Source of the DNA: Caldimonas manganoxidans ATCC BAA-369
Lineage (GTDB): Bacteria; Pseudomonadota; Gammaproteobacteria; Burkholderiales; Burkholderiaceae_C
Assembly: GCF_000381125.1 (NCBI RefSeq)
Contig: NZ_KB905943.1
Coordinates: forward strand, 1-64,000
Direction of reading: 5' to 3'
Length of the DNA stretch: 64,000 nt
The position numbers and the translations under genes are program-made. The notes beneath the pieces are model-generated. The model was not told where the DNA came from, did not search any database, and worked only from the letters and a program-made list of their open reading frames with translations. Numbering within the stretch: position 1 is the stretch's first letter; the number at the start of each line of letters is the position of its first letter. Positions 8,459 through 17,659 of this stretch are shown here, piece after piece.

Positions 8459-8733
8459 AAGCGCAGCATTGTAGAGGCTCGCGCAGTCCTCAGTGCCGGG
8501 GCCGGAGGCCGCCGGTAAACGCCTGGGGCTGGGATGCCGTGGCCTCGGGGCGCAGGGTTTCTAAACTTATTGTCAGTCTACTGGGGTAAATCCCGAGTAT
8601 ATGGCGCAATAAAGTATAGAAAAGCGGGAAGGGCGTACCAGTGTGACCAATGGGTGTCAGGACAATGCGGCGGCACGGCCGCAGGGCCGGATTGCATGCA
8701 TCACCGATGCGAGAACCCATGAAGGAGACTGGT
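8459..8733 (+). promoter_or_regulatory. Intergenic control region of the polyol operon and, divergently, ribBA
   Basis: This 275-base gap separates ribBA (minus) from the polyol operon (plus). It holds an AT-rich island at about 8560-8625 (around TTATTGTCA, TAAATC, GTATAT and AAAGTATAGA) in otherwise GC-rich DNA, which is the likely promoter and AraC-regulator binding area. A GCGGC/GCCGC hairpin lies near 8668-8682. On the minus strand TACAAT (8468-8473) lies ten bases before the ribBA start and could be a -10 box. I could not pick a convincing -35/-10 pair for the operon. Confidence 0.4.
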
Positions 8734-10038
8734 ATGAGATCGAAGCTGACCGCGGCGTTGGCGGTGTGGATGGTGGCCGGCTGGGCCCAGGCCAACACCG
8801 AGCTGGTGATTGCCACCGTCAACAACGGCCACATGATCGAAATGCAAAAGTTGTCCAAGCATTTCGAGCAAGCCCATCCCGACATCCGACTCAAATGGGT
8901 GACGCTGGAAGAAGGCGTGCTGCGCCAGCGCGTCACCACCGACATTGCCACCAAGGGCGGCCAGTTCGACATCATGACCATCGGCATGTACGAGGCGCCG
9001 ATCTGGGGCAAGAAGGGATGGCTGCACGAGCTCAAGACCGACGCGGCCTACGACGTGGACGACTTGCTGCCGGCCATCCGCAGTGCCTTGACGGTCGATG
9101 GCAAGCTCTATGCCGCACCGTTCTATGGCGAGTCGTCCATGTTGATGTATCGCAAGGACCTGGCCGACAAGGCTGGGGTGCAGCTGCCCGAGCGCCCCAC
9201 CTGGCCGCAGGTCGCCGAGCTGGCCAAGAAGATCCACGACCCGGCCAACGGGGTGTATGGCATTTGCCTGCGCGGCAAGCCCGGTTGGGGCGACAACATG
9301 GCGTTCTTGAGCACCTTGGTCAATACCTTCGGCGGCCAGTGGTTCGACATGCAATGGAAGCCGCAGATCGACACCAAGCCCTGGAAGGAGGCGATCACCT
9401 TCTATGTCGATTTGCTGAAGAACTACGGCCCGCCGGGCTCCAGCGCCAACAGCTTCAACGAGATCCTGGCGCTGACCAACGAGGGCAAGTGTGGCATGTG
9501 GGTCGATGCCACCATCGCGGCATCTTTCGTGAGCGACCCCAAGCAATCCAAAGTGGCTGACAAGATGGCCTTTGCGCAGGCGCCCATCATGCACACGCCC
9601 AAGGGCGCGAATTGGTTGTGGTCTTGGAATCTCGCCATTCCGGCAGGCTCGAAGAAGGCCGACGCAGCGCAGAAATTCATCACCTGGGCGACCAGCAAGG
9701 ACTACATCCAGCTCGTGGCCAAAACCAATGGCTGGGCCAATGTGCCCACGGGCACGCGCAAGAGCACCTATGCCCACCCCGAGTTCCAGAAGGCGGCTCG
9801 CTTTGCGGCGGCCGAGCTCAAGGCCATCGAGACGGCCAACCCCAAAGACAGCACCTTGCCCAAGAGCCCTTATGTGGGGGTGCAGTTCGCCGCCATTCCG
9901 GAATTTCAGGCCATTGGCATTGCCGTCGGTCAGCAAATGAGCGCGGCCTTGGCCGGACGCACCTCGGTGGAGGCGGCGCTCAAAGCCTCGCAGACGGTGG
10001 CCGACCGCGAAATGCGCAAAGCCGGCTATTACAAGTGA
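8734..10038 (+). CDS. mtlE: Polyol ABC transporter, periplasmic substrate-binding protein (MtlE/SmoE type)
   Basis: This exported binding protein captures the polyol for the ABC importer encoded next. The start at 8734 follows an AAGGAGA ribosome site and opens a signal peptide cleaved after GWAQA. The mature protein begins NTELVIATVNNGHMIEMQKL, which I recognise as characteristic of the mannitol/sorbitol binding proteins MtlE and SmoE of family 1 solute-binding proteins. The total of 434 residues is the usual size. Candidate ligands are mannitol, sorbitol and D-arabitol, as judged from the dehydrogenases in the operon. A stem-loop follows the stop codon before the first permease gene. Confidence 0.85.
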   Translation: MRSKLTAALAVWMVAGWAQANTELVIATVNNGHMIEMQKLSKHFEQAHPDIRLKWVTLEEGVLRQRVTTDIATKGGQFDIMTIGMYEAPIWGKKGWLHELKTDAAYDVDDLLPAIRSALTVDGKLYAAPFYGESSMLMYRKDLADKAGVQLPERPTWPQVAELAKKIHDPANGVYGICLRGKPGWGDNMAFLSTLVNTFGGQWFDMQWKPQIDTKPWKEAITFYVDLLKNYGPPGSSANSFNEILALTNEGKCGMWVDATIAASFVSDPKQSKVADKMAFAQAPIMHTPKGANWLWSWNLAIPAGSKKADAAQKFITWATSKDYIQLVAKTNGWANVPTGTRKSTYAHPEFQKAARFAAAELKAIETANPKDSTLPKSPYVGVQFAAIPEFQAIGIAVGQQMSAALAGRTSVEAALKASQTVADREMRKAGYYK

Positions 10039-10052
10039 AGGGGTGAAGCTGC

Positions 10053-10088
10053 GCGATCCGTGGCGGCGCAGCGGCTGCTACGGATCGC
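10053..10088 (+). promoter_or_regulatory. Intercistronic stem-loop between binding-protein and permease genes
   Basis: GCGATCCGT (10053-10061) and ACGGATCGC (10080-10088) form a perfect 9-base inverted repeat 14 bases after the mtlE stop, with no T-run. Such hairpins often protect the mRNA of the abundant binding protein and lower expression of the permeases. The remaining 10089-10180 shows no gene. Confidence 0.5.
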
Positions 10089-10180
10089 CCCGAGAGACGC
10101 CTCGGCTTGCCTACGGATGCCGCCGTGTGGCGGTGGCATCGGCCCGGATGTCGTGTTTGCGCTGACGTCAGATCTTGCCC

Positions 10181-11041
10181 ATGAACCGCCTTTTGCGCCG
10201 AATGCTGCTGGCCCCTGCGGTCACGACCTTGCTGCTATGGATGATCGTGCCGCTGGGCATGACCATCTACTTCAGCCTCATTCGCTACAACCTGCTGCAG
10301 CCGGACGTGCGCGGCTTCGTCGGGCTGGAGAACTTCGAGTTCTTCTTCACCGATCCGTCGTTCGGCCCAGCGGTGTGGAATACCGTGGTCTTGCTGGGCA
10401 GTGTGATCGTCATCACCGTGGGCTTGGGCATCGCGTTGGCCTTGCTCATCGATGAACCGTTTCCCGGCCGTGGCATCGTGCGGCTGCAGCTGATCGCGCC
10501 GTTTTTCGTCATGCCCACGGTCAATGCGCTGCTGTGGAAGCACATGATGATGAACCCGGTCTACGGCGTGCTGGCGCAGGTGTGGCAGTTCTTCGGTGCG
10601 CAGCCGGTGGACTGGCTGACCGATCACCCCTTGCTGTCGGTGATCATCATGGTCTCGTGGCAATGGCTGCCTTTTGCCACGCTGATCTTCATGACGGCGC
10701 TGCAAAGCATGAACCGCGAGCAGATCGAGGCGGCCCGCATGGACGGCGCCAACTATCTGCAACAGCTGCGCTACTTGTATTTGCCCCATTTGGCCCGTTC
10801 GGTGGCCGTGGTGGTGATGATCGAGCTGATCTTTTTGCTGTCGATCTTCGCGGAGATCTACACCACCACGGGCGGTGGGCCGGGCGATGCCAGCACCAAT
10901 GTGGCGTTTTTGATCTTCAAGCAGGCCTTGCTGAACTTCGATGCGGGCGTGGCCTCGGCCGGGGCCTTGTTTGCGGTGCTGCTGGCCAACATCGCGGCGA
11001 TCTTCATGATCCGCCTGGTGGGCAAGAGCCTGGACCGATGA
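10181..11041 (+). CDS. mtlF: Polyol ABC transporter permease (MtlF/SmoF type)
   Basis: A MalF-family inner-membrane permease of 286 residues with about six membrane helices. The cytoplasmic EAA loop that docks with the ATPase is recognisable as REQIEAARMDGANYLQQLRYLYLP. It pairs with the second permease to form the channel. I use the ATG at 10181; a TTG two codons upstream is the only extension. The gene is 142 bases after mtlE and seven bases before the next permease gene. Confidence 0.88.
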   Translation: MNRLLRRMLLAPAVTTLLLWMIVPLGMTIYFSLIRYNLLQPDVRGFVGLENFEFFFTDPSFGPAVWNTVVLLGSVIVITVGLGIALALLIDEPFPGRGIVRLQLIAPFFVMPTVNALLWKHMMMNPVYGVLAQVWQFFGAQPVDWLTDHPLLSVIIMVSWQWLPFATLIFMTALQSMNREQIEAARMDGANYLQQLRYLYLPHLARSVAVVVMIELIFLLSIFAEIYTTTGGGPGDASTNVAFLIFKQALLNFDAGVASAGALFAVLLANIAAIFMIRLVGKSLDR

Positions 11042-11048
11042 GGTGACC

Positions 11049-11885
11049 ATGCAACGAGCATTGCATCACGCATTTCCTTGGGGCCGCTGGGTGCGCGCGG
11101 TCCTGGCTTGGTCGGTGGCCTTGCTGCTGTTCTTCCCTTTGGGCTGGCTTGTGCTGACGGCCTTCAAGACCGAGTTGCAAGCCATCGCCGTGCCGCCTTT
11201 GTTGGTGTTCGAGCCGACGCTGGAGAACTTTCACGAGGTGCAGGCGCGCAGCAACTACCTGCTGTATGCGAAGAACTCCGTGCTCACCAGTGTGGTGTCG
11301 ACCGTCATCGGTTTGATCATCGCCACGCCGGCGGCCTATGCCATGGCGTTCTTCAAGCGCAAGCGCGACAAAGACCTGTTGATGTGGATGCTGTCCACCA
11401 AGATGATGCCGGCCGTGGGCGCCTTGGTGCCGATCTACGTGCTGGCGCAAAAGGCCCAGTTGTTGGATAGCACGCTGGCGCTGATCATCGTCTTCACGGC
11501 CTCCAACCTGCCCATCATGGTGTGGATGCTGTATTCGCATTTCAAAGACATCCCGCATGAAATCCTGGAAGCCGCCCGCATGGATGGCGCCAATCTGTGG
11601 CAGGAATTCCGACTCGTGTTGCTGCCGCTGGGCTTGGGAGGCTTGGCTTCCACAGGCTTGCTGTGCCTGGTGCTGAGCTGGAATGAAGCCTTCTGGTCGC
11701 TCAACCTCACCTCGGCCAAGGGCGGCACCTTGGCCACGCTGATCGCCAGCTATTCCAGCCCGGAAGGGCTGTTCTGGGCCAAGTTGTCGGCCGCCTCCTT
11801 GTTGGCCATTGCACCGATCGTGGTCTTTGGCTGGTTCAGCCAGAAGCAGCTGGTGCAGGGCTTGACCTTCGGCGCCGTGAAGTAA
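11049..11885 (+). CDS. mtlG: Polyol ABC transporter permease (MtlG/SmoG type)
   Basis: The second permease subunit (278 residues), of the MalG family. It has six predicted membrane helices and the EAA loop in PHEILEAARMDGANLWQEFR, directly comparable to that of the first permease. The C-terminus (WFSQKQLVQGLTFGAVK) is typical of the family. A GAGGTGA ribosome site precedes the ATG at 11049. The gene is tightly linked to its partner upstream and to the ATPase gene 20 bases downstream. Confidence 0.88.
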   Translation: MQRALHHAFPWGRWVRAVLAWSVALLLFFPLGWLVLTAFKTELQAIAVPPLLVFEPTLENFHEVQARSNYLLYAKNSVLTSVVSTVIGLIIATPAAYAMAFFKRKRDKDLLMWMLSTKMMPAVGALVPIYVLAQKAQLLDSTLALIIVFTASNLPIMVWMLYSHFKDIPHEILEAARMDGANLWQEFRLVLLPLGLGGLASTGLLCLVLSWNEAFWSLNLTSAKGGTLATLIASYSSPEGLFWAKLSAASLLAIAPIVVFGWFSQKQLVQGLTFGAVK

Positions 11886-11905
11886 CCCATTTGGTGAGAG
11901 TTCCC

Positions 11906-12970
11906 ATGGCCTATTTGCAACTGCAAGGCATCGAAAAGTATTTCGGCAGCCACCGCGCGATCCAGGGCATCGACCTGTCCATCGAGCAAGGGGAGTTCGT
12001 CGTCTTCGTCGGCCCGTCGGGCTGCGGCAAATCCACCTTGTTGCGCTTGATTGCCGGGCTGGAGACCATCGACGGCGGCGCGCTGTGGCTGGACGGGCGC
12101 GAGATCACCCACTTGAGCGCCAGCAAACGCGACTTGGCCATGGTGTTCCAAAGCTATGCGTTGTACCCGCACATGAGCGTGTACGAGAACATGAGCTTTG
12201 CCTTGAAGCTGGCCAAAGTGCCGGCGCAGCAGATCCGCGGCAAGGTCGAGCGTGCCGCGCAGATCTTGAATCTGCAGCCGTACTTGCATCGCACGCCCAA
12301 GGAGTTGTCTGGTGGGCAGCGCCAGCGGGTGGCCATTGGACGGGCCATCGTGCGTGCGCCCAAGGTGTTTCTGTTCGACGAGCCGCTGTCCAACCTGGAT
12401 GCGGCCTTGCGCGGCCAGACCCGGGTGGAGATTGCCAAGCTGCATCGTGAACTGGGCGCCACCACGATCTACGTGACTCACGACCAGGTCGAAGCCATGA
12501 CCCTGGCCGATCGTGTGGTGGTGCTGCGCGAGGGCCGCATCGAGCAAGTGGGCAGCCCCCTGGAGCTGTACGACCGGCCGGTCAATCAGTTCGTCGCGCA
12601 GTTCATCGGCACGCCGCAGATGAACGTGACGCCCCTGCAGCGCCTGCCGTCGGCCTTGCGCGGCCGTGCTCCCCAGGCCGCGGCCGGCGGCAGCATCGGC
12701 CTGCGCCCGGAAAGCGTGCACCTGAAGCGTGCCGGCGAGGGTGCACTGACCGCGCAGGTCGAGCTGGTCGAGGCCCTGGGGGCCGAGACGCTGATCTACG
12801 TGAGCACTCCCGAGGGGTGCCAGCTCGTGGCCCGCAGCACGCAACGCAGTGGGCTGCGCGCTGGCGACACGGTGGGCGTGGACATCGCGGTAGAGCAAGC
12901 TCATTGGTTCGATGCGCAGGGACGGGTGGTCGCCCATCCGTCGGTGTCGCCGACGGAGGCGCTGGCATGA
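11906..12970 (+). CDS. mtlK: Polyol ABC transporter ATP-binding protein (MtlK/SmoK, UgpC family)
   Basis: This 354-residue ATPase drives the importer. It carries Walker A GPSGCGKST (about 36-44), the Q-loop in MVFQSYALYPHMSVYENM, signature LSGGQRQRVAIGRA, Walker B VFLFDEPLSNLD and the H-loop in VTHDQVEAMTLADR. The C-terminal third is the regulatory TOBE/OB domain of MalK-like proteins, with the IGLRPESVHL motif. The stop codon overlaps the start of the SDR gene (ATGA), linking transport and catabolism in one transcript. Confidence 0.93.
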   Translation: MAYLQLQGIEKYFGSHRAIQGIDLSIEQGEFVVFVGPSGCGKSTLLRLIAGLETIDGGALWLDGREITHLSASKRDLAMVFQSYALYPHMSVYENMSFALKLAKVPAQQIRGKVERAAQILNLQPYLHRTPKELSGGQRQRVAIGRAIVRAPKVFLFDEPLSNLDAALRGQTRVEIAKLHRELGATTIYVTHDQVEAMTLADRVVVLREGRIEQVGSPLELYDRPVNQFVAQFIGTPQMNVTPLQRLPSALRGRAPQAAAGGSIGLRPESVHLKRAGEGALTAQVELVEALGAETLIYVSTPEGCQLVARSTQRSGLRAGDTVGVDIAVEQAHWFDAQGRVVAHPSVSPTEALA

Positions 12971-13707
12971 CGGCGGGGGCAAGTTCAGCGCTGCAGGGGC
13001 GGGTGGCGGCCGTCACCGGCGCGGCCAGCGGCATTGGGCGGGCTTGCGCCGAGGCGCTGGTCGGCGCCGGCGCCTCGGTGGTTTTGATCGATCGGCAGGC
13101 CCAAGCCTTGCAGGCGGTCTGTGAAGCCCTGGGGCCGGCGGCCCATCCCGTGGTGCTGGACTTGCTCGATGCTGCGCAATGCGCGCGTTTGGTGCCCGAG
13201 GTGCTGCGTGTGGCCGGACGGCTGGACATCCTGCATGCCAACGCCGGAGTGTATCTCGGCGGCGAGCTGGTGGACGCCTCGCACGAGGCGATCGATCGTC
13301 TGGTGCAGCTCAATGTCGGTGTCGTGATGAAAAACGTGCGCGACGCCGTGGCGCACATGCGCTTGCACGGCGGCGGCGACATCGTCGTGACCAGCTCCTT
13401 GGCTGCGCATTTCCCCACGCCCTGGGAGCCGGTGTATGCGGCTTCCAAATGGGCCATCGATTGCTTCGTGCAAACGACGCGGCGGCAGGTCTTCCGGCAT
13501 GGCATCCGGGTGGGGGCGCTCTCGCCTGGGCCGGTGGTCACCGGCCTGCTGGCTGATTGGCCTGCCGACAAGCTCGCCCAAGCCCGGGCCGAGGGCAGTT
13601 TGATCGAGCCGCAGGACGTGGCGCAGGCCTTGCTGTTCATGCTGAGCCGACCACGTGGTCTCACCGTGCGCGACATCATCCTGATGCCTTCGGCATTTGA
13701 CCTTTGA
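12967..13707 (+). CDS. rbtD: Ribitol 2-dehydrogenase-like short-chain dehydrogenase
   Basis: A 246-residue SDR with the NAD-binding TGAASGIG (about 17-24), the HANAG core motif, and the catalytic Tyr and Lys in YAASK. It matches what I remember of Klebsiella ribitol dehydrogenase over its length, including HANAGVYLGGE, PWEPVYAASK, TTRRQVFRHGIRVGA, PGPVVTGLLADWP and the closing TVRDIILMP. This similarity is much closer than to the sorbitol dehydrogenase SmoS found in related operons. Expected reaction: ribitol + NAD to D-ribulose + NADH, with possible activity on other polyols. The start overlaps the ATPase stop. No ribulokinase of the RbtK/AraB type is present; the FGGY kinase downstream looks like xylulokinase. 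Confidence 0.82.
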   Translation: MTAGASSALQGRVAAVTGAASGIGRACAEALVGAGASVVLIDRQAQALQAVCEALGPAAHPVVLDLLDAAQCARLVPEVLRVAGRLDILHANAGVYLGGELVDASHEAIDRLVQLNVGVVMKNVRDAVAHMRLHGGGDIVVTSSLAAHFPTPWEPVYAASKWAIDCFVQTTRRQVFRHGIRVGALSPGPVVTGLLADWPADKLAQARAEGSLIEPQDVAQALLFMLSRPRGLTVRDIILMPSAFDL

Positions 13708-13741
13708 ACCGACTGCTTCGTTCCATCGACTGCACTGCACC

Positions 13742-15151
13742 ATGAACCGCATCCTTCATCTGGGCCTTGGCTCGTTCCACCGCGCGCATCAAGCCGTGTA
13801 TTTGCAGCGCCTGCACGACCTGGGCGATCCCTCGTGGACTTTGGCTGCAGGCAATCTGCGAGCGGACATGATCGAGACGATCGAGGCTTTGCGCCGCCAG
13901 GGCGGAACGTACACCTTGGAAACCATTTCGCCAGCGGGAGAGCACCGCTACGAGCGCATCCATGTGCTCAGCGAGGTGGTGCCGTACACGCCCGATTTGC
14001 GCCGCCTGATCGAACTGGCCAGCGATGCGGCGACCCGCATCATCTCGTTCACCGTCACCGAAGCGGGCTATTACCTCAATGACCGACACCAGCTCGACTG
14101 GGACACCCATGCCGAGTTGCGCGACGATCTGCAACGGGCCCGCAACGGCCAGCCTGGGCAGACGATCTACGGCGCCTTGGTGGCCTTGTTGCGCGCACGG
14201 CGCCGTGCTGGCGGTGCGGCACTGACGCTGTTGAATTGCGACAACCTGCGCCACAACGGCGACCGCTTCCGTGCCGGCTTGCTGCAATTCATCGAGGCTG
14301 TGGGGGATGCGGCCTTGCACGATTGGGTGAGCCGGTGCACCAGCAGTCCCAATGCCATGGTGGACCGCATCACGCCCCGGCCCACGCCCGAAGTGCGCCA
14401 ACGCGTGCGACAGGCCTTGGGGGTGGATGATGCAGCCGCGTTGATGGCCGAGAGCTTCATTCAATGGGTGATCGAAGACCGCTTCATCGCCGGCCGTCCG
14501 GCCTGGGAGCGCGTTGGCGTGGAGCTGGTCGACTCGGTCGACGCTTACGAGGAAGCCAAGATCCGCCTGCTCAATGCGACGCATTCCTGCATCGCTTGGG
14601 CTGGCACCTTGGTGGGCTATCAATACATCCATGAAGGCACGCAAGATCCGCGCATCCGGGCCATGGCCCATGCGTACGTCACCGATGATGTGATTCCGGT
14701 GCTGCACAGGCCGGACAAGCCCTGCCCGATCGATCTGCAGCGCTACCGGGACGTGGTGCTGGAGCGCTTCGGCAATCCGGCCATTCGGGACACCAACCAG
14801 CGCGTGGCCATGGATGGTTTCAGCAAGATCCCGGGTTTCATTGCGCCGACGGTGGTCGAGCGCTTGGCTCGCGACGAAGGCATCGACAGCGTGGCCATGC
14901 TGCCCGCGCTGTTTTTGGCGTTCTTGCAGCGTTGGCATCGAGGGGAGTTGCCATACACCTATCAAGATCAGGCCATGGACGAGGCTGTCGCACGGGCGAT
15001 CTGCACCGCAGACGATCCGGTGCGCGCCCTGTGCGGCTGCACTCAGCTGTGGGGTGCCTTGGCCGGCGATGCGCGCTTGGAGGCGGCCGTGCGGCGCGCT
15101 TTCGGGCGTGTGCAGGACTTCGTCGCACAATACGGCGAACCGACTCACTGA
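13742..15151 (+). CDS. dalD: D-arabinitol 4-dehydrogenase-like polyol dehydrogenase (mannitol dehydrogenase family)
   Basis: A long-chain polyol dehydrogenase of 469 residues. It begins with LHLGLGSFHRAHQAVYLQRL, the NAD-binding and substrate segment of D-arabinitol dehydrogenases, and keeps TVTEAGYYLNDRHQLD, LLNCDNLRHNGDR, PNAMVDRITPR and the catalytic lysine region YEEAKIRLLNATHSCIAW. It resembles Klebsiella DalD more than the larger MtlD/UxuB forms. DalD oxidises D-arabitol to D-xylulose and also D-mannitol to D-fructose, which would explain why both a xylulokinase and a fructokinase-like gene follow. The ATG at 13742 is chosen because the family fold starts immediately after it. Confidence 0.85.
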   Translation: MNRILHLGLGSFHRAHQAVYLQRLHDLGDPSWTLAAGNLRADMIETIEALRRQGGTYTLETISPAGEHRYERIHVLSEVVPYTPDLRRLIELASDAATRIISFTVTEAGYYLNDRHQLDWDTHAELRDDLQRARNGQPGQTIYGALVALLRARRRAGGAALTLLNCDNLRHNGDRFRAGLLQFIEAVGDAALHDWVSRCTSSPNAMVDRITPRPTPEVRQRVRQALGVDDAAALMAESFIQWVIEDRFIAGRPAWERVGVELVDSVDAYEEAKIRLLNATHSCIAWAGTLVGYQYIHEGTQDPRIRAMAHAYVTDDVIPVLHRPDKPCPIDLQRYRDVVLERFGNPAIRDTNQRVAMDGFSKIPGFIAPTVVERLARDEGIDSVAMLPALFLAFLQRWHRGELPYTYQDQAMDEAVARAICTADDPVRALCGCTQLWGALAGDARLEAAVRRAFGRVQDFVAQYGEPTH

Positions 15152-15172
15152 CGCGTCCCGGAGGGCCCACTC

Positions 15173-16099
15173 ATGAGCGTGCGCACCCGGCCCTTGCCCC
15201 GCCAGACCAAGCCCGAATTGGAGTGGGAGTATTCCCGCTCGCCGGAGCTGGGCTACGAAGCCTCGCAAGACATCGGCATGATCCGTTGCCTGGCGCATGG
15301 CTTTCCCACGCCTTTGGCGCGCTGGCATTACCACGATGAGTACGAGCTGCATGTCATCGTCGCCACCAGCGGCAAAGCCTTCGTGGGGGACTGGATCGGT
15401 CAGTTTCAGCCCGGCCATGTGGTGCTCACGGGCCCTCGCTTGCCGCACAACTGGATCTCGACCGACTTGCCCGAAGGCGGGGTGGCCCTACGTGATTTGG
15501 TGATTCAGTTTCCCCACGAGCCTTTGGCCCAGGCGGCCCAGCACATCCCCGAACTGGCCGATGTCATGCCCATGCTGGAACGCTCCAGACACGGCATCGA
15601 GTTTTTCGGCATGGGCGAGCGAGCGCAGCACCTGTGGCACGAGGTCAAGCAGCATCAAGGCTTGCGCCGCCTGGCGGCGTTTTGCGCCTTTCTGGCCGAG
15701 TTGGCCGCCTGCACCGACTACCGGCTGCTGTCGAGCGTGCAACTGCAGGGCGACGACGATGAAGCGTCGCTGGACAAGATCGAAGTCGTGGTCAACCGCG
15801 TCATGCAGCGCATGAGCGAGCCGCTGTCGGCCGCCGCGCTGGCCGCAGAGTTCGGCATGAGCGAGAGCCGCTTCAGCCGCTTCTTTCGCAAAGCCACGGG
15901 CAACACCTTCACCGAGTTCGTCAACCGCATTCGTATCAACCGCGCCTGTCAGCTGCTAATGGAAACCGATCAGCGCATCACCGACATTTGTTTCGAGGTC
16001 GGATTCAACAACGTGGCCAACTTCAACCGCCGCTTTCAACAGATCAAAGGCGTCACGCCCTCGGCCTTCCGGCGTGAAGCGGCCGGGCGCTTCCGTTGA
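15173..16099 (+). CDS. AraC-family regulator of the polyol operon (MtlR-like)
   Basis: A 308-residue transcription factor with an N-terminal cupin-like sensing domain (ARWHYHDEYELHVIVATSG) and a C-terminal pair of helix-turn-helix motifs: AAALAAEFGMSESRFSRFFR and ITDICFEVGFNNVANFNRRF, ending in GVTPSAFRR. Similar AraC proteins (MtlR) activate mannitol/arabitol operons in pseudomonads. It lies inside the operon, 21 bases after dalD and 38 before the xylulokinase gene, so it may regulate its own synthesis. The likely target is the AT-rich region before mtlE. Confidence 0.85.
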   Translation: MSVRTRPLPRQTKPELEWEYSRSPELGYEASQDIGMIRCLAHGFPTPLARWHYHDEYELHVIVATSGKAFVGDWIGQFQPGHVVLTGPRLPHNWISTDLPEGGVALRDLVIQFPHEPLAQAAQHIPELADVMPMLERSRHGIEFFGMGERAQHLWHEVKQHQGLRRLAAFCAFLAELAACTDYRLLSSVQLQGDDDEASLDKIEVVVNRVMQRMSEPLSAAALAAEFGMSESRFSRFFRKATGNTFTEFVNRIRINRACQLLMETDQRITDICFEVGFNNVANFNRRFQQIKGVTPSAFRREAAGRFR

Positions 16100-16137
16100 T
16101 CGGCCATCGTCAGGGCAAGGCACAAAGGCACGAAGAC

Positions 16138-17625
16138 ATGTATTTGGGATTGGATCTGGGCACTTCCGAGCTGAAGGCGGTGTTGCTGGATGAACGACAC
16201 GCCATCGTCGGTGTGGCGCATGCTCCGTTGCTTTTGGAGCACCCGCGGCCGCTGTGGGCCGAGCAGCACCCGCAGCAGTGGTGGCAGGCCCTGGAGCAGG
16301 TGATGGATCGCTTGCACAGCGAGCATCCTCAGGCGCTTGCACGGCTGCAGGCCGTGGGCTTGGCCGGGCAGATGCATGGGGCGGTGACGCTGGATGCGCG
16401 CGGCGAGGTGATTCGGCCAGCGATTTTGTGGAACGATGGACGCAGTGCGGACGAATGCGTCGAGTTGATGCGACGGGTGCCGTCGCTGCCCGCCTTGACC
16501 GGCAACCTGGCGATGCCGGGCTTCACGGCGCCGAAGTTGTTGTGGATGCAGCGCCACGAGCCTGCGCAGTTCGACCGTGTGGCCCACGTGCTGTTGCCCA
16601 AGGACTGGTTGCGTTGGAAGCTCTGCGGGCAAAGGGTCAGCGACATGTCCGATGCGTCCGGCACCTTGTGGCTGGATACCGCGCGGCGGGATTGGTGCGA
16701 TGCCTTGCTGGCAGCCACCGGCCTGAGCCGCGCGCACATGCCGGCTTTGGTCGAAGGCAGTCAGATCTCGGCCACGGTGTTGCCGGCGTGGTGCGACCGC
16801 TGGGGCTTGCCGCGCGGCGTGCGCGTGGCCGGTGGGGCGGGGGACAATGCGGCCAGCGCCGTCGGCATGGGGGTGGTGCGTGCCGGGCAAGGCTTCGTCT
16901 CTTTGGGATCCTCGGGTGTGGTGTTTTTGTGCACGGCGGGCTTTGCGCCCCGCCCCGAGCGGGCCGTGCATGCGTTCTGCCATGCCTTGCCGCGGCAATG
17001 GCATCAAATGGCGGTCATGCTCAGCGCAGCCAGTGCCTTGACTTGGGCCGCGCGCGTGCTGGGCTACGCCAGCGAGGCCGAGGCCTTGCGCGAGGCCGCA
17101 GCCTTGGAGCCGGCGCGGGCGCAGCGCGCTCCGTTGTTCCTGCCGTATTTGAATGGCGAGCGCTCGCCGCACAACGATCCCCATGCGCAAGGTGTGTGGT
17201 TTGGCCTGACGGCCTCCCACACGCGCGCCGACCTGATCTACGCGGTGGCCGAGGGTGTGGCCTTCGGCCTGCGCGATGGGTGGCTGACGCTGGATCGGCC
17301 CGAAGCGGACGCGCCGGCGTGCCTGTCGCTGGTCGGTGGGGGCTCGCGCAGTCTCTGGTGGGCCCAACTGTTGGCCGACGTGCTCGGTGTGGAGCTGCAG
17401 CTCCATGAAGGCGGTCATACCGGGGCGGCCTTGGGGGCGGCCCGTCTGGCCTGGCTGAGTGTGGGCGCCTCGGTGTCGGACGTGTGCCAAACGCCGCCCG
17501 TGCGCCAAGTGGTGCGGCCTGACAGCATCCGCAGCGCCGATGTGATGGAGCGGCATGCGCGCTTCGTTCAGCTGTATGCCCAGGTGCGTGCGCAATGGGC
17601 CGCTCAGGCCCCTGCCAAAACCTGA
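16138..17625 (+). CDS. xylB: Xylulokinase (FGGY family)
   Basis: A 495-residue sugar kinase that should phosphorylate D-xylulose made from D-arabitol, feeding the pentose phosphate pathway. It starts with the phosphate-binding GLDLGTSELKAVLLD and contains the AGQMHGAV motif typical of xylulokinases, ILWNDGRS, the catalytic aspartate in GGAGDNAASAVG, FLPYLNGERSPHNDP and the C-terminal adenosine motif LVGGGSRS. The ATG at 16138 gives the family's normal N-terminus. It corresponds to MtlY in the Pseudomonas mannitol operon. Confidence 0.92.
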   Translation: MYLGLDLGTSELKAVLLDERHAIVGVAHAPLLLEHPRPLWAEQHPQQWWQALEQVMDRLHSEHPQALARLQAVGLAGQMHGAVTLDARGEVIRPAILWNDGRSADECVELMRRVPSLPALTGNLAMPGFTAPKLLWMQRHEPAQFDRVAHVLLPKDWLRWKLCGQRVSDMSDASGTLWLDTARRDWCDALLAATGLSRAHMPALVEGSQISATVLPAWCDRWGLPRGVRVAGGAGDNAASAVGMGVVRAGQGFVSLGSSGVVFLCTAGFAPRPERAVHAFCHALPRQWHQMAVMLSAASALTWAARVLGYASEAEALREAAALEPARAQRAPLFLPYLNGERSPHNDPHAQGVWFGLTASHTRADLIYAVAEGVAFGLRDGWLTLDRPEADAPACLSLVGGGSRSLWWAQLLADVLGVELQLHEGGHTGAALGAARLAWLSVGASVSDVCQTPPVRQVVRPDSIRSADVMERHARFVQLYAQVRAQWAAQAPAKT

Positions 17626-17659
17626 GCGCGCAGCTTCATCTTTCGCGATCGACGACCTC

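Noticed and set aside
8459-8733. Possible FMN riboswitch upstream of ribBA
   Set aside because: The conserved FMN-aptamer segments are not present on the minus strand of this gap.
8490-9035. 181-codon minus-strand frame at the polyol operon start
   Set aside because: It overlaps the promoter region and the mtlE signal peptide region and has no recognisable features.
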